Assembly (NCBI RefSeq): GCF_005405125.1
Contig: NZ_BJDL01000003.1
Coordinates: forward strand, 59,806-123,805
Direction: 5' to 3'
Source: Lactiplantibacillus songbeiensis
GTDB lineage: Bacteria > Bacillota > Bacilli > Lactobacillales > Lactobacillaceae
Length of the DNA stretch: 64,000 nucleotides
The position numbers and the translations under genes are program-made. The notes below the pieces were generated by a model. It saw only the letters and a program-made list of their open reading frames with translations. It made no database searches and was not told the DNA's origin. Positions 9,334 to 17,305 of the stretch are shown here, in pieces (positions within the stretch are counted from its first letter, which is position 1; the number at the start of each line of letters is the position of its first letter).

Positions 9334-10245
9334 ATGTTTAAAGTGCACTATCTGAAAGTTATTGGTATGTTAGGGTTAAGTTTATTGATTGGCGGGAGCT
9401 TACTAGCAGGATGTCGGAAGTCAACTGTTCAACCGGTCAAATCGCACAAGTTAACAGTCGTTACCTCGACGAATTTTTATGGTGAACTAGCGCGTGCGGT
9501 GGGTGGCAAACGGGTACACGTGACATCGATCATTAATCAGCCGTCTGTTGATCCGCATGACTTTGACCCAACGAGCAAAGTTGCGGCGACCGTTGCTAAA
9601 GCGGATGTTGTGGTGGCGAATGGTTTGGGTTACGATAGCTGGCTATCAAAGTTAGCGAAAAATGCGCCACAAGCGCAGATGATTCAAGTTGGGGAAGACG
9701 TGATGGGTAAGCAGACTGGGGCGAATGCTCATCTGTGGTATGATCCACAGACTATGCCAAAGTTAGCAACGTATTTAGCGACTCAATTGGGTAAGCAACA
9801 ACCGCAATCCCGAGCTTACTTTAAAGCTAATGCGAAAAAGTATGTAGCGTCGTTAAAGCCGATTCAAACTGAGTTAACGGCCTTGAAAAAGAAAGCGCAG
9901 ACTAGCAAAACCAAGCAAGTCTTTGTCAGCGAACCGGTCTTTGACTATGCGTTGACGGCGATGGGGTTTAACGTTGGAAATGTTAATTTTGAAAAGGCGG
10001 TTGAAAAAGGGACGGATCCGTCACCGAAAGTAATTAAAACGATGCAAAGCGGGTTGAAACACCAGCGTGTCGCTTTCTTTGTGCAGAACAAACAAGTCAG
10101 TGATGCACTAGTGACGAATATGGTCAAATTAGCTAAGCAACACCGTGTGCCGGTCTTGCAAGTGACGGAAACGATGCCGGCCAAGCAGAATTATCGCCAA
10201 TGGATGCTGTCACGGTATCGGACATTGGGGCGAATTTTAGACTAA
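9334..10245 (+). CDS. Metal-binding ABC-type lipoprotein (cluster A-I, ZnuA/PsaA-like)
   Basis: A 303-residue protein started at the second of two ATGs (9334), 6 bp after GGAGGG. A lipoprotein signal ends in LLAGC (about residue 26), so it is anchored to the outer face of the membrane. The cluster A-I fold is recognisable by the metal His in DPHDFDP and by NAHLWYDP. The position that is usually His in zinc binders is Glu in VSEPVFDY, which is the manganese-type (PsaA/MntC) choice. The usual fourth acidic ligand in the FFxE region is replaced (FFVQNKQ). The Zur boxes upstream nevertheless argue for zinc. No permease or ATPase gene is adjacent, so it must use components encoded elsewhere. It is monocistronic. 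I am confident of a divalent-metal-binding lipoprotein, not of the metal. Confidence 0.85.
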   Translation: MFKVHYLKVIGMLGLSLLIGGSLLAGCRKSTVQPVKSHKLTVVTSTNFYGELARAVGGKRVHVTSIINQPSVDPHDFDPTSKVAATVAKADVVVANGLGYDSWLSKLAKNAPQAQMIQVGEDVMGKQTGANAHLWYDPQTMPKLATYLATQLGKQQPQSRAYFKANAKKYVASLKPIQTELTALKKKAQTSKTKQVFVSEPVFDYALTAMGFNVGNVNFEKAVEKGTDPSPKVIKTMQSGLKHQRVAFFVQNKQVSDALVTNMVKLAKQHRVPVLQVTETMPAKQNYRQWMLSRYRTLGRILD

Positions 10246-10458
10246 GCGGCTTTAGTTTCAATTGAAATAACTGCGATTGACTTCAATTTAACAGGCTAAG
10301 AGGTGCTTTAACGTAATTAAAGTTGTAAAGATTTGTTACATTTGAGCGTTAAACCCGCGTGCTAACTGGAGATATGGTATAAATAGATTCCAAGCAAAAA
10401 AAGTTGTTAAGTCAGTGTCCGTTTGAACATTGTCAATTGACAAAGGGGCAAATCACAA

Positions 10459-11247
10459 GTGAGAAAAATTGGTCGGTTACTATGGTCAGTCATACTGATC
10501 ATCGGCATTATTTGGGGTTATCAAAATCGCGCCACGGTCGGGCCAAAGATCACGTCTGCCGTAGCATTTTATCAGACAAAACTTACCGATGCCTTATCAG
10601 GTAATCTGGGCAGCAGTCTGCTAGATGCTGATGATCAAGCATCGGAGACTGAAAGTAGCAGTGGGTCATCGACAACTACTAAAAATAGTTCCAGCAGAAC
10701 CGCGACAAGTACCAGTAAAAAGACAAGTCAGCAAGCTGCTAGGGTCAGTACAAAAGCTGCCACACCGGTAGAATCAATCGTGCAAGGGATTAAGTTATCA
10801 AATAAGTATTATTATCAATTTGATGATGATCTATCACCATCTGGACGCCAAGTCTTTAAAGACGCTGTGGCAACATACAATCAGACCGGAATTGTGAAGT
10901 TGGTTGCGGGCCAGGCGCCCACGGGTGGCAACCAGATTACGTTTAATGTGTACCATAAAAAGATGCAGCACTTTTCAACGAGCATTGAATTGGGACATGG
11001 TGGTCCAAAAATTATCGAGCGGATTAGCTGGTACGGGACTGAGTACCAGAACCAAGCGACTGCTAGCCTGAATGGCTCGTACTCACGGTCATACAGTGAT
11101 GCGGTGGCTGTTCATGAGTTAGGCCATGCGCTAGGGATGGATCACAGTTCAAAGAAGAGCTCGGTGATGTATCCGATTAGTCAAGGTAAAACGGCGTTAT
11201 CAACTGCCGACTTAGCGAGTTTGAAGTTAATTTATCAACAGTCATAG
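10459..11247 (+). CDS. Matrixin-like (M10-type) zinc metalloprotease, membrane-anchored or secreted
   Basis: A 262-residue protein with a GTG start preceded by AAAGGGG about 10 bp upstream. Residues 5-22 form a single hydrophobic segment (uncleaved anchor or signal). A Ser/Thr-rich linker (55-100) leads to a protease domain ending in HELGHALGMDH, the metzincin zinc motif with all three His and the catalytic Glu, followed by SVMYP, the Met-turn. The rest is shorter than animal matrixins but typical of bacterial M10 proteins. It should act at the cell surface or outside. Lying next to a zinc-regulated lipoprotein may be coincidental: there is a separate upstream region of about 210 bp containing an extended -10 (TGGTATAAAT, about 10375-10384). 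The substrate is unknown. Confidence 0.85.
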   Translation: MRKIGRLLWSVILIIGIIWGYQNRATVGPKITSAVAFYQTKLTDALSGNLGSSLLDADDQASETESSSGSSTTTKNSSSRTATSTSKKTSQQAARVSTKAATPVESIVQGIKLSNKYYYQFDDDLSPSGRQVFKDAVATYNQTGIVKLVAGQAPTGGNQITFNVYHKKMQHFSTSIELGHGGPKIIERISWYGTEYQNQATASLNGSYSRSYSDAVAVHELGHALGMDHSSKKSSVMYPISQGKTALSTADLASLKLIYQQS

Positions 11248-11255
11248 AGTTATGG

Positions 11256-11285
11256 AAGAGCTAATGTGTAGTTGGCTCTTTTTTA
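11256..11285 (+). terminator. Intrinsic terminator
   Basis: AAGAGCTAA pairs with TTGGCTCTT around a 7-nt loop and is followed by TTTT, just after the protease gene. Confidence 0.8.
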
Positions 11286-11348
11286 GTATCTGTATTTTAA
11301 CTTTGACGATACTAATCAGTATCAAGAGAACCGATAATCAGTTATAAT
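11285..11348 (+). promoter_or_regulatory. Candidate autoregulatory operator and promoter of the toxin-antitoxin operon
   Basis: The perfect palindrome GATACTAATCAGTATC (11308-11323) and an extra half-site AGTATC (11285-11290) lie upstream of a consensus -10 TATAAT at 11343-11348. No good -35 is correctly spaced. The HTH-containing antitoxin encoded downstream is the natural candidate to bind here; this is inference. Confidence 0.5.
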
Positions 11349-11385
11349 AGGTTAACAAATTAAAAGACATCTGAGGATCGATAGT

Positions 11386-11670
11386 GTGAACAAATATGAA
11401 GCACTAGCTCGACTAAAATATTTAGTGTCGGTAAATCAATTTACAATGGTTACGCGTCGATCCATGCAAGCTACTGCCGTTACGAGGTCTATGGCGAAAA
11501 TCATCGTGCAACAATTGCAGGTAGAAGATTTCAAAAAATATGAGTTAGATCGTGATCGTCCAGGAACATATCTTTGGGTGTTTAAAACAGAATATGGGGA
11601 TACTTATTATCTTAAGTTCAAGTTTCTTGATAAATCAGTTAAATTTATTAGTTTTCATCTATCAAACTAG
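11386..11670 (+). CDS. MqsR-like toxin of a type II toxin-antitoxin pair
   Basis: A 94-residue protein with a GTG start and a GAGG site 9 bp upstream. The order L-K-x-LV near the N terminus, TRRSMQA, a helix ending VQQLQVEDFKKYE, then W-V-F and a strand YYLKFKF before a final SFH follows the MqsR ribonuclease layout of E. coli (DFYKS, WQDVY, VYLKI, VSF). The Lys and Tyr corresponding to the E. coli catalytic Lys56 and Tyr81 appear to be present. The Gln68 position is Val by my alignment, so activity cannot be assumed. It is 12 bp ahead of the antitoxin gene, the toxin-first order of mqsRA. An mRNA-cleaving, growth-inhibiting role is inferred. Confidence 0.7.
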   Translation: MNKYEALARLKYLVSVNQFTMVTRRSMQATAVTRSMAKIIVQQLQVEDFKKYELDRDRPGTYLWVFKTEYGDTYYLKFKFLDKSVKFISFHLSN

Positions 11671-11682
11671 CGGGGTGCTAAT

Positions 11683-12600
11683 ATGACGAAGACAGTTGTT
11701 AAAGATTATACGAATACCTTTTTGATTCGTGGGCATGAATATTCGGTGACAGCGCCAGCCCGTTTTGATGCTGTTACTAATCAATTAGTGCCAGATGCTG
11801 AGTTGGACGATGCTGCGGTTGAAATAGCTAATGATCAGTATCGGCAAGAATTTCAAGTGGTTACGCCAGCGGAAATTAAAAAATATCGGACCAAAATTGG
11901 GTTATCGCAACGTGAATTTGCAGAATTACTTGGTTGGAGTCCCAATACAGTGGCTTTATATGAAACTGGTGCGTTGCCGTCGAAAGCGAATAACAAATTG
12001 TTAAAAGCTTTGATTAGTGATGCACATTTTCTGGCAGCGTTTAGTATTCAAGATGAGGCCGTTCTGGCAACCACGGTCACGAAAAAGATAACCGCTTATT
12101 TGCATCAGGAGTCGACCCCATCAATTGCATCGGCGTATACGGCAATCCAATTAACGAACTGGTATCGAGTGCGTAATTATTTTGATGCTGAGTTAGATCC
12201 TAATGTTGAGGAATTGACCCAAATGAAAGTCGTCAAATTGCTTTATTTTGCTTATGGTCGATATTTGGCACTGACGGGTCAGCGATTGTTTAAGTCACCA
12301 ATTATTGCCATGCCGTATGGGCCCGTTATTCAAACCGTTCATCAACAATACAACGGTCACCGGGGTATTGTGAGTGGTCAGCTGAATGATGTGGCATTTG
12401 ATGACTATAATCATGTCCAAGCGGATCAAGAAATCACTGATCTTTTAAGCAGTATTCAATGTGATTATGGTGATCAGACGGCGGCTAGTTTGAGTCGGAT
12501 TACACATCAGCCTGGTTCACCGTGGTCCTTGACGTCAACGAATCAAGTGATTGAACCAGCGTTAATTCAAGCGACGTTTAAAAAACACGTTGAACGTTAA
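11683..12600 (+). CDS. Antitoxin with MqsA-like HTH and C-terminal Panacea (SocA/DUF4065) domain
   Basis: A 305-residue protein. Residues 1-65 resemble the N-terminal part of MqsA/YgiT-type antitoxins but have no zinc-binding CxxC pairs. Residues 66-115 are a helix-turn-helix (KIGLSQREFAELLGWSPNTV) with the MqsA-type NN-x-LLKAL end. Residues about 165-300 match the Panacea/SocA-like domain (MKVVKLLYFAYGRYLALTG, then PIIAMPYGPV). Panacea domains neutralise many unrelated toxins in hybrid antitoxins. It lies 12 bp after the MqsR-like gene with a GGGGTG site, so the two form an operon. The HTH probably represses that operon through the palindrome upstream. It is much longer than classical MqsA (about 130 residues) because of the added domain. 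Confidence 0.78.
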   Translation: MTKTVVKDYTNTFLIRGHEYSVTAPARFDAVTNQLVPDAELDDAAVEIANDQYRQEFQVVTPAEIKKYRTKIGLSQREFAELLGWSPNTVALYETGALPSKANNKLLKALISDAHFLAAFSIQDEAVLATTVTKKITAYLHQESTPSIASAYTAIQLTNWYRVRNYFDAELDPNVEELTQMKVVKLLYFAYGRYLALTGQRLFKSPIIAMPYGPVIQTVHQQYNGHRGIVSGQLNDVAFDDYNHVQADQEITDLLSSIQCDYGDQTAASLSRITHQPGSPWSLTSTNQVIEPALIQATFKKHVER

Positions 12601-12621
12601 ATGAAAAGTCATAAGCAAAAT

Positions 12622-12651
12622 CTGAACTACTTTCAAAATAACGACTATAAT
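12622..12651 (+). promoter_or_regulatory. Probable promoter of the small acidic protein gene
   Basis: A perfect TATAAT (12646-12651) with a weak -35 (CTGAAC, 12622-12627; spacing 18) lies 35 bp before the start codon at 12687. Confidence 0.55.
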
Positions 12652-12686
12652 AGGTGTTGAACCTTAAGAAAGGAAGTTGTTTTAGT

Positions 12687-12902
12687 ATGGCTACTGTTGA
12701 AAAGACTAAAGTATTGGACGAGAAGATGTGTGATGTGTTCGAATGGAGCGATTCCAAGATGCCTGTTCGGGATGCATTATGGGATCATTTCATGGATGGT
12801 AACAATCATGATACGGACAAAACTTCCGCAGAAGTCGCAAAATACATGGACATGAGTGATGACGACGTTAAGACTAACGCCGAAAAGCTCTTAAAGGCCT
12901 AA
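12687..12902 (+). CDS. Small acidic protein of unknown function
   Basis: A 71-residue protein starting at the ATG at 12687, which follows AGAAAGGAAG; an upstream TTG in frame lacks a ribosome site. It is rich in Asp, Glu and Lys, has no signal or membrane segment and is predicted to be mostly helical. The central part (VRDALWDHFMDGNNHDTDKT) and the DMSDDDVKTNAEKLL end suggest a small helical, possibly winged-helix-like fold, but I recognise no family. It has its own promoter and terminator between the toxin-antitoxin pair and the GtrA gene. Codon use is like its neighbours, and the strong signals suggest it is well expressed. No function is proposed. Confidence 0.7.
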   Translation: MATVEKTKVLDEKMCDVFEWSDSKMPVRDALWDHFMDGNNHDTDKTSAEVAKYMDMSDDDVKTNAEKLLKA

Positions 12903-12936
12903 AGAACAGCTTAATTTCAACTAATTAAACAATTCC

Positions 12937-12969
12937 AGCACCTATCAGTTAACTGGTAGGTGCTTTTTC
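12937..12969 (+). terminator. Intrinsic terminator
   Basis: AGCACCTATCAG pairs with CTGGTAGGTGCT around a short loop and is followed by TTTTT. Confidence 0.88.
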
Positions 12970-13071
12970 TTGGCAAAATGTAAGCGAACCCAATATAATT
13001 AAATTGTTAACATGGGAAACTGGACCGTTATTAATGGATGACGTCAAATTACATAGAGAGGTCGCAGATAA

Positions 13072-13599
13072 ATGAGTATGAAAAATGAACCATCGTCGCA
13101 GCAGTCGTCAGAAGAACTAGCGACCGCTGAAGTTGAAGAAGTCGTCACGCCTATTGAGGTGATTGAGCCGATCGTGACTGAAGCCGGGGAACATTCGGCG
13201 GGCGCCAAGTTAGCGCGCCAACAAGCAGTGCGGTATTTACTGTGGGGCTTAATTAGTGTATTTGTGAACTTAGGTGCTTTTTACGTCGGGTATCGGCTAC
13301 TAGGAATTGAATATCAAGTTGCCAATCTAATTGCCTGGGCACTCGGGGTACAGTGCGCGTTTTGGGTTGATCGTGTCTTGGTCTTCAAACATAAATCTGC
13401 CCGTCCATTTCACGAGATGGGAAAGTTTTACGTCACCCGGATTGCGACCTATTTAGTCGAAAGTTTGGTCCTCTGGGTCGGTATTTCATTATTAGGAATT
13501 CCTGGGACGTGGACAAAAATCATTGGTCAAGGATTGGCAATTGTGGGGAACTTCTTCTTTTCGAAGCTAGTCGTTTTTCGAAAAGCAACTAAAGAATAA
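13072..13599 (+). CDS. GtrA-family membrane protein
   Basis: A 175-residue protein with an AGAGAGG site 8-9 bp before its ATG. Residues 1-45 form an acidic, cytoplasmic extension not usual in short GtrA proteins. Four membrane helices follow (about 57-78, 84-104, 122-142 and 148-168). GtrA hallmarks are RYLLWGLISVFVNLG, the conserved FWVDRVLVFK, and GNFFFSKLVVFRK at the end. GtrA proteins are thought to help flip or transfer polyprenyl-linked sugars for polysaccharide or teichoic-acid glycosylation. No glycosyltransferase is adjacent, so the pathway is unknown. It is monocistronic with its own terminator. Confidence 0.82.
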   Translation: MSMKNEPSSQQSSEELATAEVEEVVTPIEVIEPIVTEAGEHSAGAKLARQQAVRYLLWGLISVFVNLGAFYVGYRLLGIEYQVANLIAWALGVQCAFWVDRVLVFKHKSARPFHEMGKFYVTRIATYLVESLVLWVGISLLGIPGTWTKIIGQGLAIVGNFFFSKLVVFRKATKE

Positions 13600-13604
13600 T
13601 TAGT

Positions 13605-13646
13605 AAAGGTGATGATCAGCTATTGAACACTGACCATCACCTTTTT
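13605..13646 (+). terminator. Intrinsic terminator
   Basis: AAAGGTGATG...TCAG pairs with CTGA...CATCACCTTT and is followed by TTTT. Confidence 0.85.
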
Positions 13647-13710
13647 ACGTTTAAGCCAACAAATCATTTAATAAATGGTATCAGTTTAAAATATTTCCTG
13701 TTTGTTAGCG

Positions 13711-13860
13711 TAGGACGGGCTGGATGATGCTCAGTGGTGTCGTTTATCTTTGCCGATGGTTTTTCGGCTTAGATAAAGCCCGGCTTGTGAGACGTTCTTT
13801 GGCTCACAAACGTGGCCACCACGTTCCAGCATCAGTCCAGACCAACCGAAGCGGCAAGTT
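13711..13860 (-). repeat. Structured intergenic repeat, copy 1
   Basis: Reverse-strand copy of the element also found at 18151-18302 and 22805-22966. Shared blocks are GGAACGTGGTGGCC, GCCGGGCTTTATCTAAG and AGATAAACGACACCACTGAG (reading the minus strand). Predicted stems are an outer stem (GGTCTGGA...TGATGCT with AGCATCATCCAGCCC), a conserved GTGGTG/CACCAC helix, an arm TTGTGAG/CTCACAA and an arm TTTATCTAAGCCG/CGGCAAAGATAAA. The paired bases differ from the other copies in a compensating way. It begins directly at the stop codon of the minus-strand tetR gene, so it would be the 3' untranslated region of that mRNA. Confidence 0.85.
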
Positions 13861-14387
13861 TAGAGCTTTTCAGGATCAATCGGCGGTAAATCTTGAGCCA
13901 AGACACTGCGAAAGATAATCTTGGTCAGCTCATGTGGGGTCTCAGGCATCTCGGCTTTAACCCATTGCTGGATAATGGCTTTGACGCCACTCCAAATATA
14001 AGTCATTTGGTAAGTATTGGCGAACGGCACATCAGCCGGGATTGTTGCTTGCATCCGGTCTAGCAGTTTCGTCTTACTCCCCACAAAGACCAGATTACTT
14101 AGGCGCCGCTGCTGATAAAAGGCATCTAACATGCGCTCAACATTAACCGTTGGCCGAGCGCTTTTATCGAAAGAATATGAGGCTAAAAAGGTTTGTTCAA
14201 TCTGATCTAAGCATTGGAAGATATCAGTATAATGGCGATAAAAGGTCGTCCGGTTGACGTCGGCTAGTTGGCAGACTTCAGTGACTGAGATACTTTCAAC
14301 TGGTTTGGTTTCTAATAACTGTAACACGGTATCTTCAATGACTTGCTGGGTGTATTGAGCCCGGCGATTATTGGGCGTTGCGACCAT
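13860..14387 (-). CDS. TetR-family transcriptional regulator
   Basis: A 175-residue protein. I start it at the ATG (RC of 14385-14387) that follows GGAGG by 5 bp; the longer start would lie upstream of that site. The N-terminal HTH is typical of TetR (VIEDTVLQLLETKPVESISV, then VCQLADVNRTTFYRHYTD, about residues 15-58). The C-terminal ligand-binding part is helical with no recognised specificity. It is transcribed divergently from the ABC-FtsX exporter gene 190 bp away, a common arrangement in which the TetR protein represses the transporter. No clear palindromic operator stands out in the gap. Its stop codon abuts structured repeat copy 1. Confidence 0.88.
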   Translation of the reverse strand: MVATPNNRRAQYTQQVIEDTVLQLLETKPVESISVTEVCQLADVNRTTFYRHYTDIFQCLDQIEQTFLASYSFDKSARPTVNVERMLDAFYQQRRLSNLVFVGSKTKLLDRMQATIPADVPFANTYQMTYIWSGVKAIIQQWVKAEMPETPHELTKIIFRSVLAQDLPPIDPEKL

Positions 14388-14579
14388 AAAATCCTCCATG
14401 ACTGCAACAGATTAGGGTAAACTGTAGTGTTCACAACAAACTGCTGCTAATTGACGGTTGTCAGTTTAAAACATTTAATTTATTATTTGAGACACGATGT
14501 TGCATTAATGATATAGTAACAGAAAGTCAATTGTTTGGGATAAATATCGTCATTAAAGATTGGGAAGGACTTAACTTAA

Positions 14580-16907
14580 ATGCTTGAATTAACTCACATT
14601 AAGAAGTATTACCACGTTGGTGATTCGGTCACCAAAGCGCTCGATGATGTGTCGGTCGCGTTTCGTAAGCGAGAATTCGTCGCCATCTTAGGCCCAAGTG
14701 GTTCCGGGAAGACCACCATGCTGAACGGTATTGGCGGGTTGGATGTCTATGATTCCGGGGATTTAGTCATTAAAGGCAAATCAACGAAGGATTTCAAAGA
14801 TAGTGATTGGGATGCTTACCGGAATAATTCCGTGGGCTTTATCTTCCAGAGTTACAACATTATTGGTCATTTAAGTATTCTCGATAACGTTGAGATGGGG
14901 ATGACCCTAAGTGGTGTTGGTAACGCTGAAAAGAAGGCTAAAGCTAAAAAGGCTCTAGAACGGGTTGGCTTAGGGCCACACATGAACAAACGGCCGAACC
15001 AACTCTCTGGTGGTCAGATGCAGCGAGTTGCGATTGCGCGGGCGATTGCCAATGACCCCGAAATCTTACTTTGTGATGAACCAACTGGGGCCTTGGATAC
15101 TGAGACCAGTGTTCAGATTATGGACTTAATCAAAGAACTTTCAGCGGAACGCCTCGTGATCATGGTTACCCATAATCCGGAATTAGCGAAAGAGTACGCG
15201 AACCGGATTATCGAATTCGCTGATGGAAAGATTCAGCATGATTCTAATCCCTTTAACGAGACCGAAGCCGATGAGACGTTTGCTCTGAAGAAGACTAAGA
15301 TGACGTTCTGGACGGCCTTAAAGTTATCGTTCACCAATATTAAGACGAAAAAAGGACGGACCGCCTTAACTGCATTTGCCTCCAGTATCGGGATTATTGG
15401 GATTGCGATTGTCTTAGCGCTATCTAATGGGTTCCAGAAGCAGATTGATAAAACACAGAGTAACACACTGGCACAAATGCCGATTACGATCTCACAAGTC
15501 GTTTCTAGTCAAACGGGGACGCCTAAAGCTACGACCAAAGCCGCCAAGTCAGGCGCAGTCAAAGCTAAGACAAGTCAAGCTGACCAAGCGACCCATACAA
15601 ATAAGTTAACGAAGCGTTACTTAACGTATATTAAGGATTTGAATCCAGATTTAAGCAAAAACGTCACGTATACGTATTCGACGGGGATGAACTTGATTCG
15701 CCAAGTTGACGGTAAGACCAAGTCTGTCTCATTCTCTAATCAAAATAGTAAGAATGGCTCCGCGGGCAGTGCGTCTGCTGCGATGGCTAGTGCGACCGGG
15801 GTTGGGACCTCCGTTTACCCGAGTGCGAACCAAGGTAAGAATAGCTTACTCAAGAAGCATTACAGTGTCTTAGCCGGTAAGTATCCAACGAAAGCTAATG
15901 AAGTCGTCTTGATTACGGATCGCAAGAAGACAACCAACATCAATGCGCTAAAGAACTTAGGTTACGATGTGAAATCAAATCAAAACTTGAGTTACAGCAA
16001 GTTAGTCGGAACGACGATCAAAGTTGTTACCAACAATGATTACTATCAAGAATTACCAACTGGCAACTACTTGCCGAATAAGTTGACCAAGTCGATGTAC
16101 AATAAGTCAGCTAATCAGACAATTAAAGTGGTTGGTATCTTAAAGGCGAAGAATAAGGATTCCGAAAATGTGTTGGCAACTGGGATTGCTTACAGTGACC
16201 AATTATCGAAGAACATTATTCAAGCCAACAAGGATTCTAAGATTGTTAAAGCACAAAAGAAGAGTGATACTAACGTCATGACCGGGGCTAAAGTTGATAG
16301 TGATACCAAGACGAGCTTGATCAGTTATCTTGGTGGGTCATCAACGCCAGCTAGCATCCTAATCTATCCGAATAGCTTCAAGAACAAGGATAAAGTCTTG
16401 AAATACTTGGATAAGTATAATAAGGGTAAATCGAAAGCCAACAAGGTCATTTATACCGACTTAGCTGGGACGGTTTCGACCTTAACGGGTGGCTTGATGG
16501 ACGCGATTACGTACGTCTTGATTGCCTTTGCTGGGATTTCGTTAGTCACGAGTATGATTATGATTGCGATTATCACATACACTTCCGTCTTGGAACGGAC
16601 CAAAGAAATCGGGATTCTAAAGGCTTTGGGGGCACGGAAGAAGGATATCACCCGGGTGTTCGATGCCGAAACTGTGATTCTCGGGGTTGCTTCTGGGGTG
16701 CTCGGCGTGCTGATTGCGTGGGCCATTACGTTCCCAACCAATGCCATTTTAAGTAACATTACGGGCTTGGGTAATGTCGCCCAGTTAAATCCAGTCCATG
16801 CGATTGTGTTGGTCATCATTAGTACCGTCTTGACGGTCTTAGGTGGTCACATTCCCGCACGGATGGCCGCAAAGAAAGATGCTGCGACTGCTTTGCGTTC
16901 AGAATAA
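14580..16907 (+). CDS. ABC transporter, fused ATPase and FtsX-type permease (MacB-like exporter)
   Basis: A 775-residue protein with an AAGGA site 10 bp before its ATG. Residues 1-230 are the ATPase: Walker A GPSGSGKTT (about 38), signature LSGGQMQRVAIARA (about 143) and Walker B ILLCDEPTGALD (about 163). A membrane helix follows (about 260-280), then a large extracytoplasmic Ser/Lys/Thr-rich domain (290-635) and three C-terminal helices (about 640-765) with the FtsX signature TKEIGILKALGARKKD. This is the LolD/MacB class, which uses mechanotransmission to expel peptides, lipids or antibiotics. Many Firmicutes members give resistance to antimicrobial peptides; the substrate here is unknown. 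The divergent TetR gene is the likely regulator. The gene is monocistronic and followed by a terminator. Confidence 0.88.
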   Translation: MLELTHIKKYYHVGDSVTKALDDVSVAFRKREFVAILGPSGSGKTTMLNGIGGLDVYDSGDLVIKGKSTKDFKDSDWDAYRNNSVGFIFQSYNIIGHLSILDNVEMGMTLSGVGNAEKKAKAKKALERVGLGPHMNKRPNQLSGGQMQRVAIARAIANDPEILLCDEPTGALDTETSVQIMDLIKELSAERLVIMVTHNPELAKEYANRIIEFADGKIQHDSNPFNETEADETFALKKTKMTFWTALKLSFTNIKTKKGRTALTAFASSIGIIGIAIVLALSNGFQKQIDKTQSNTLAQMPITISQVVSSQTGTPKATTKAAKSGAVKAKTSQADQATHTNKLTKRYLTYIKDLNPDLSKNVTYTYSTGMNLIRQVDGKTKSVSFSNQNSKNGSAGSASAAMASATGVGTSVYPSANQGKNSLLKKHYSVLAGKYPTKANEVVLITDRKKTTNINALKNLGYDVKSNQNLSYSKLVGTTIKVVTNNDYYQELPTGNYLPNKLTKSMYNKSANQTIKVVGILKAKNKDSENVLATGIAYSDQLSKNIIQANKDSKIVKAQKKSDTNVMTGAKVDSDTKTSLISYLGGSSTPASILIYPNSFKNKDKVLKYLDKYNKGKSKANKVIYTDLAGTVSTLTGGLMDAITYVLIAFAGISLVTSMIMIAIITYTSVLERTKEIGILKALGARKKDITRVFDAETVILGVASGVLGVLIAWAITFPTNAILSNITGLGNVAQLNPVHAIVLVIISTVLTVLGGHIPARMAAKKDAATALRSE

Positions 16908-16918
16908 CAGGATGATTT

Positions 16919-16957
16919 AAAAAACGTCTAACCTTAATTGGTTGGGCGTTTTTTTTT
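16919..16957 (+). terminator. Intrinsic terminator
   Basis: AAAACGTCTAACC pairs with GGTTGGGCGTTTT (G-T pairs allowed) and is followed by a run of nine T. The remaining sequence to 17305 is AT-rich; TTGATA and TAAACT with a 16-bp spacer at about 17241-17268 are a possible promoter of the WxL gene. Confidence 0.85.
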
Positions 16958-17305
16958 ACCTTAACAACCAATTCATTCCAGTAGTACGCTGGGATAAAAT
17001 TAGTTAAGCTACGGCAAAAATCAGCTGAATAAAAGACATTAATTTTGAATATGAAAGAATATCAGCCATTAACTGATGGCATCAGGGAAAACGCGGCTAA
17101 TAAAAGGGCTAAAAAAACTTTTTCACCCACAATTGGCCTAGATCAGCGGCAAAACCATTGATAGTACTGAATATTTTACCACTTATTATATTATAACTAT
17201 TAAATGTACGACTGTTTTATGAATTAATAGTGATAAAAATATTGATATTAAAAATTAACGTGGTAAACTATGCTAGCAGGTCAATTGAAAAGGGGATAAC
17301 TAATT

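Noticed and set aside
13724..13918. Plus-strand 64-residue frame over structured repeat copy 1 and the end of tetR
   Set aside because: Overlaps the tetR coding end in antisense; no ribosome site; not preserved in the other copies.
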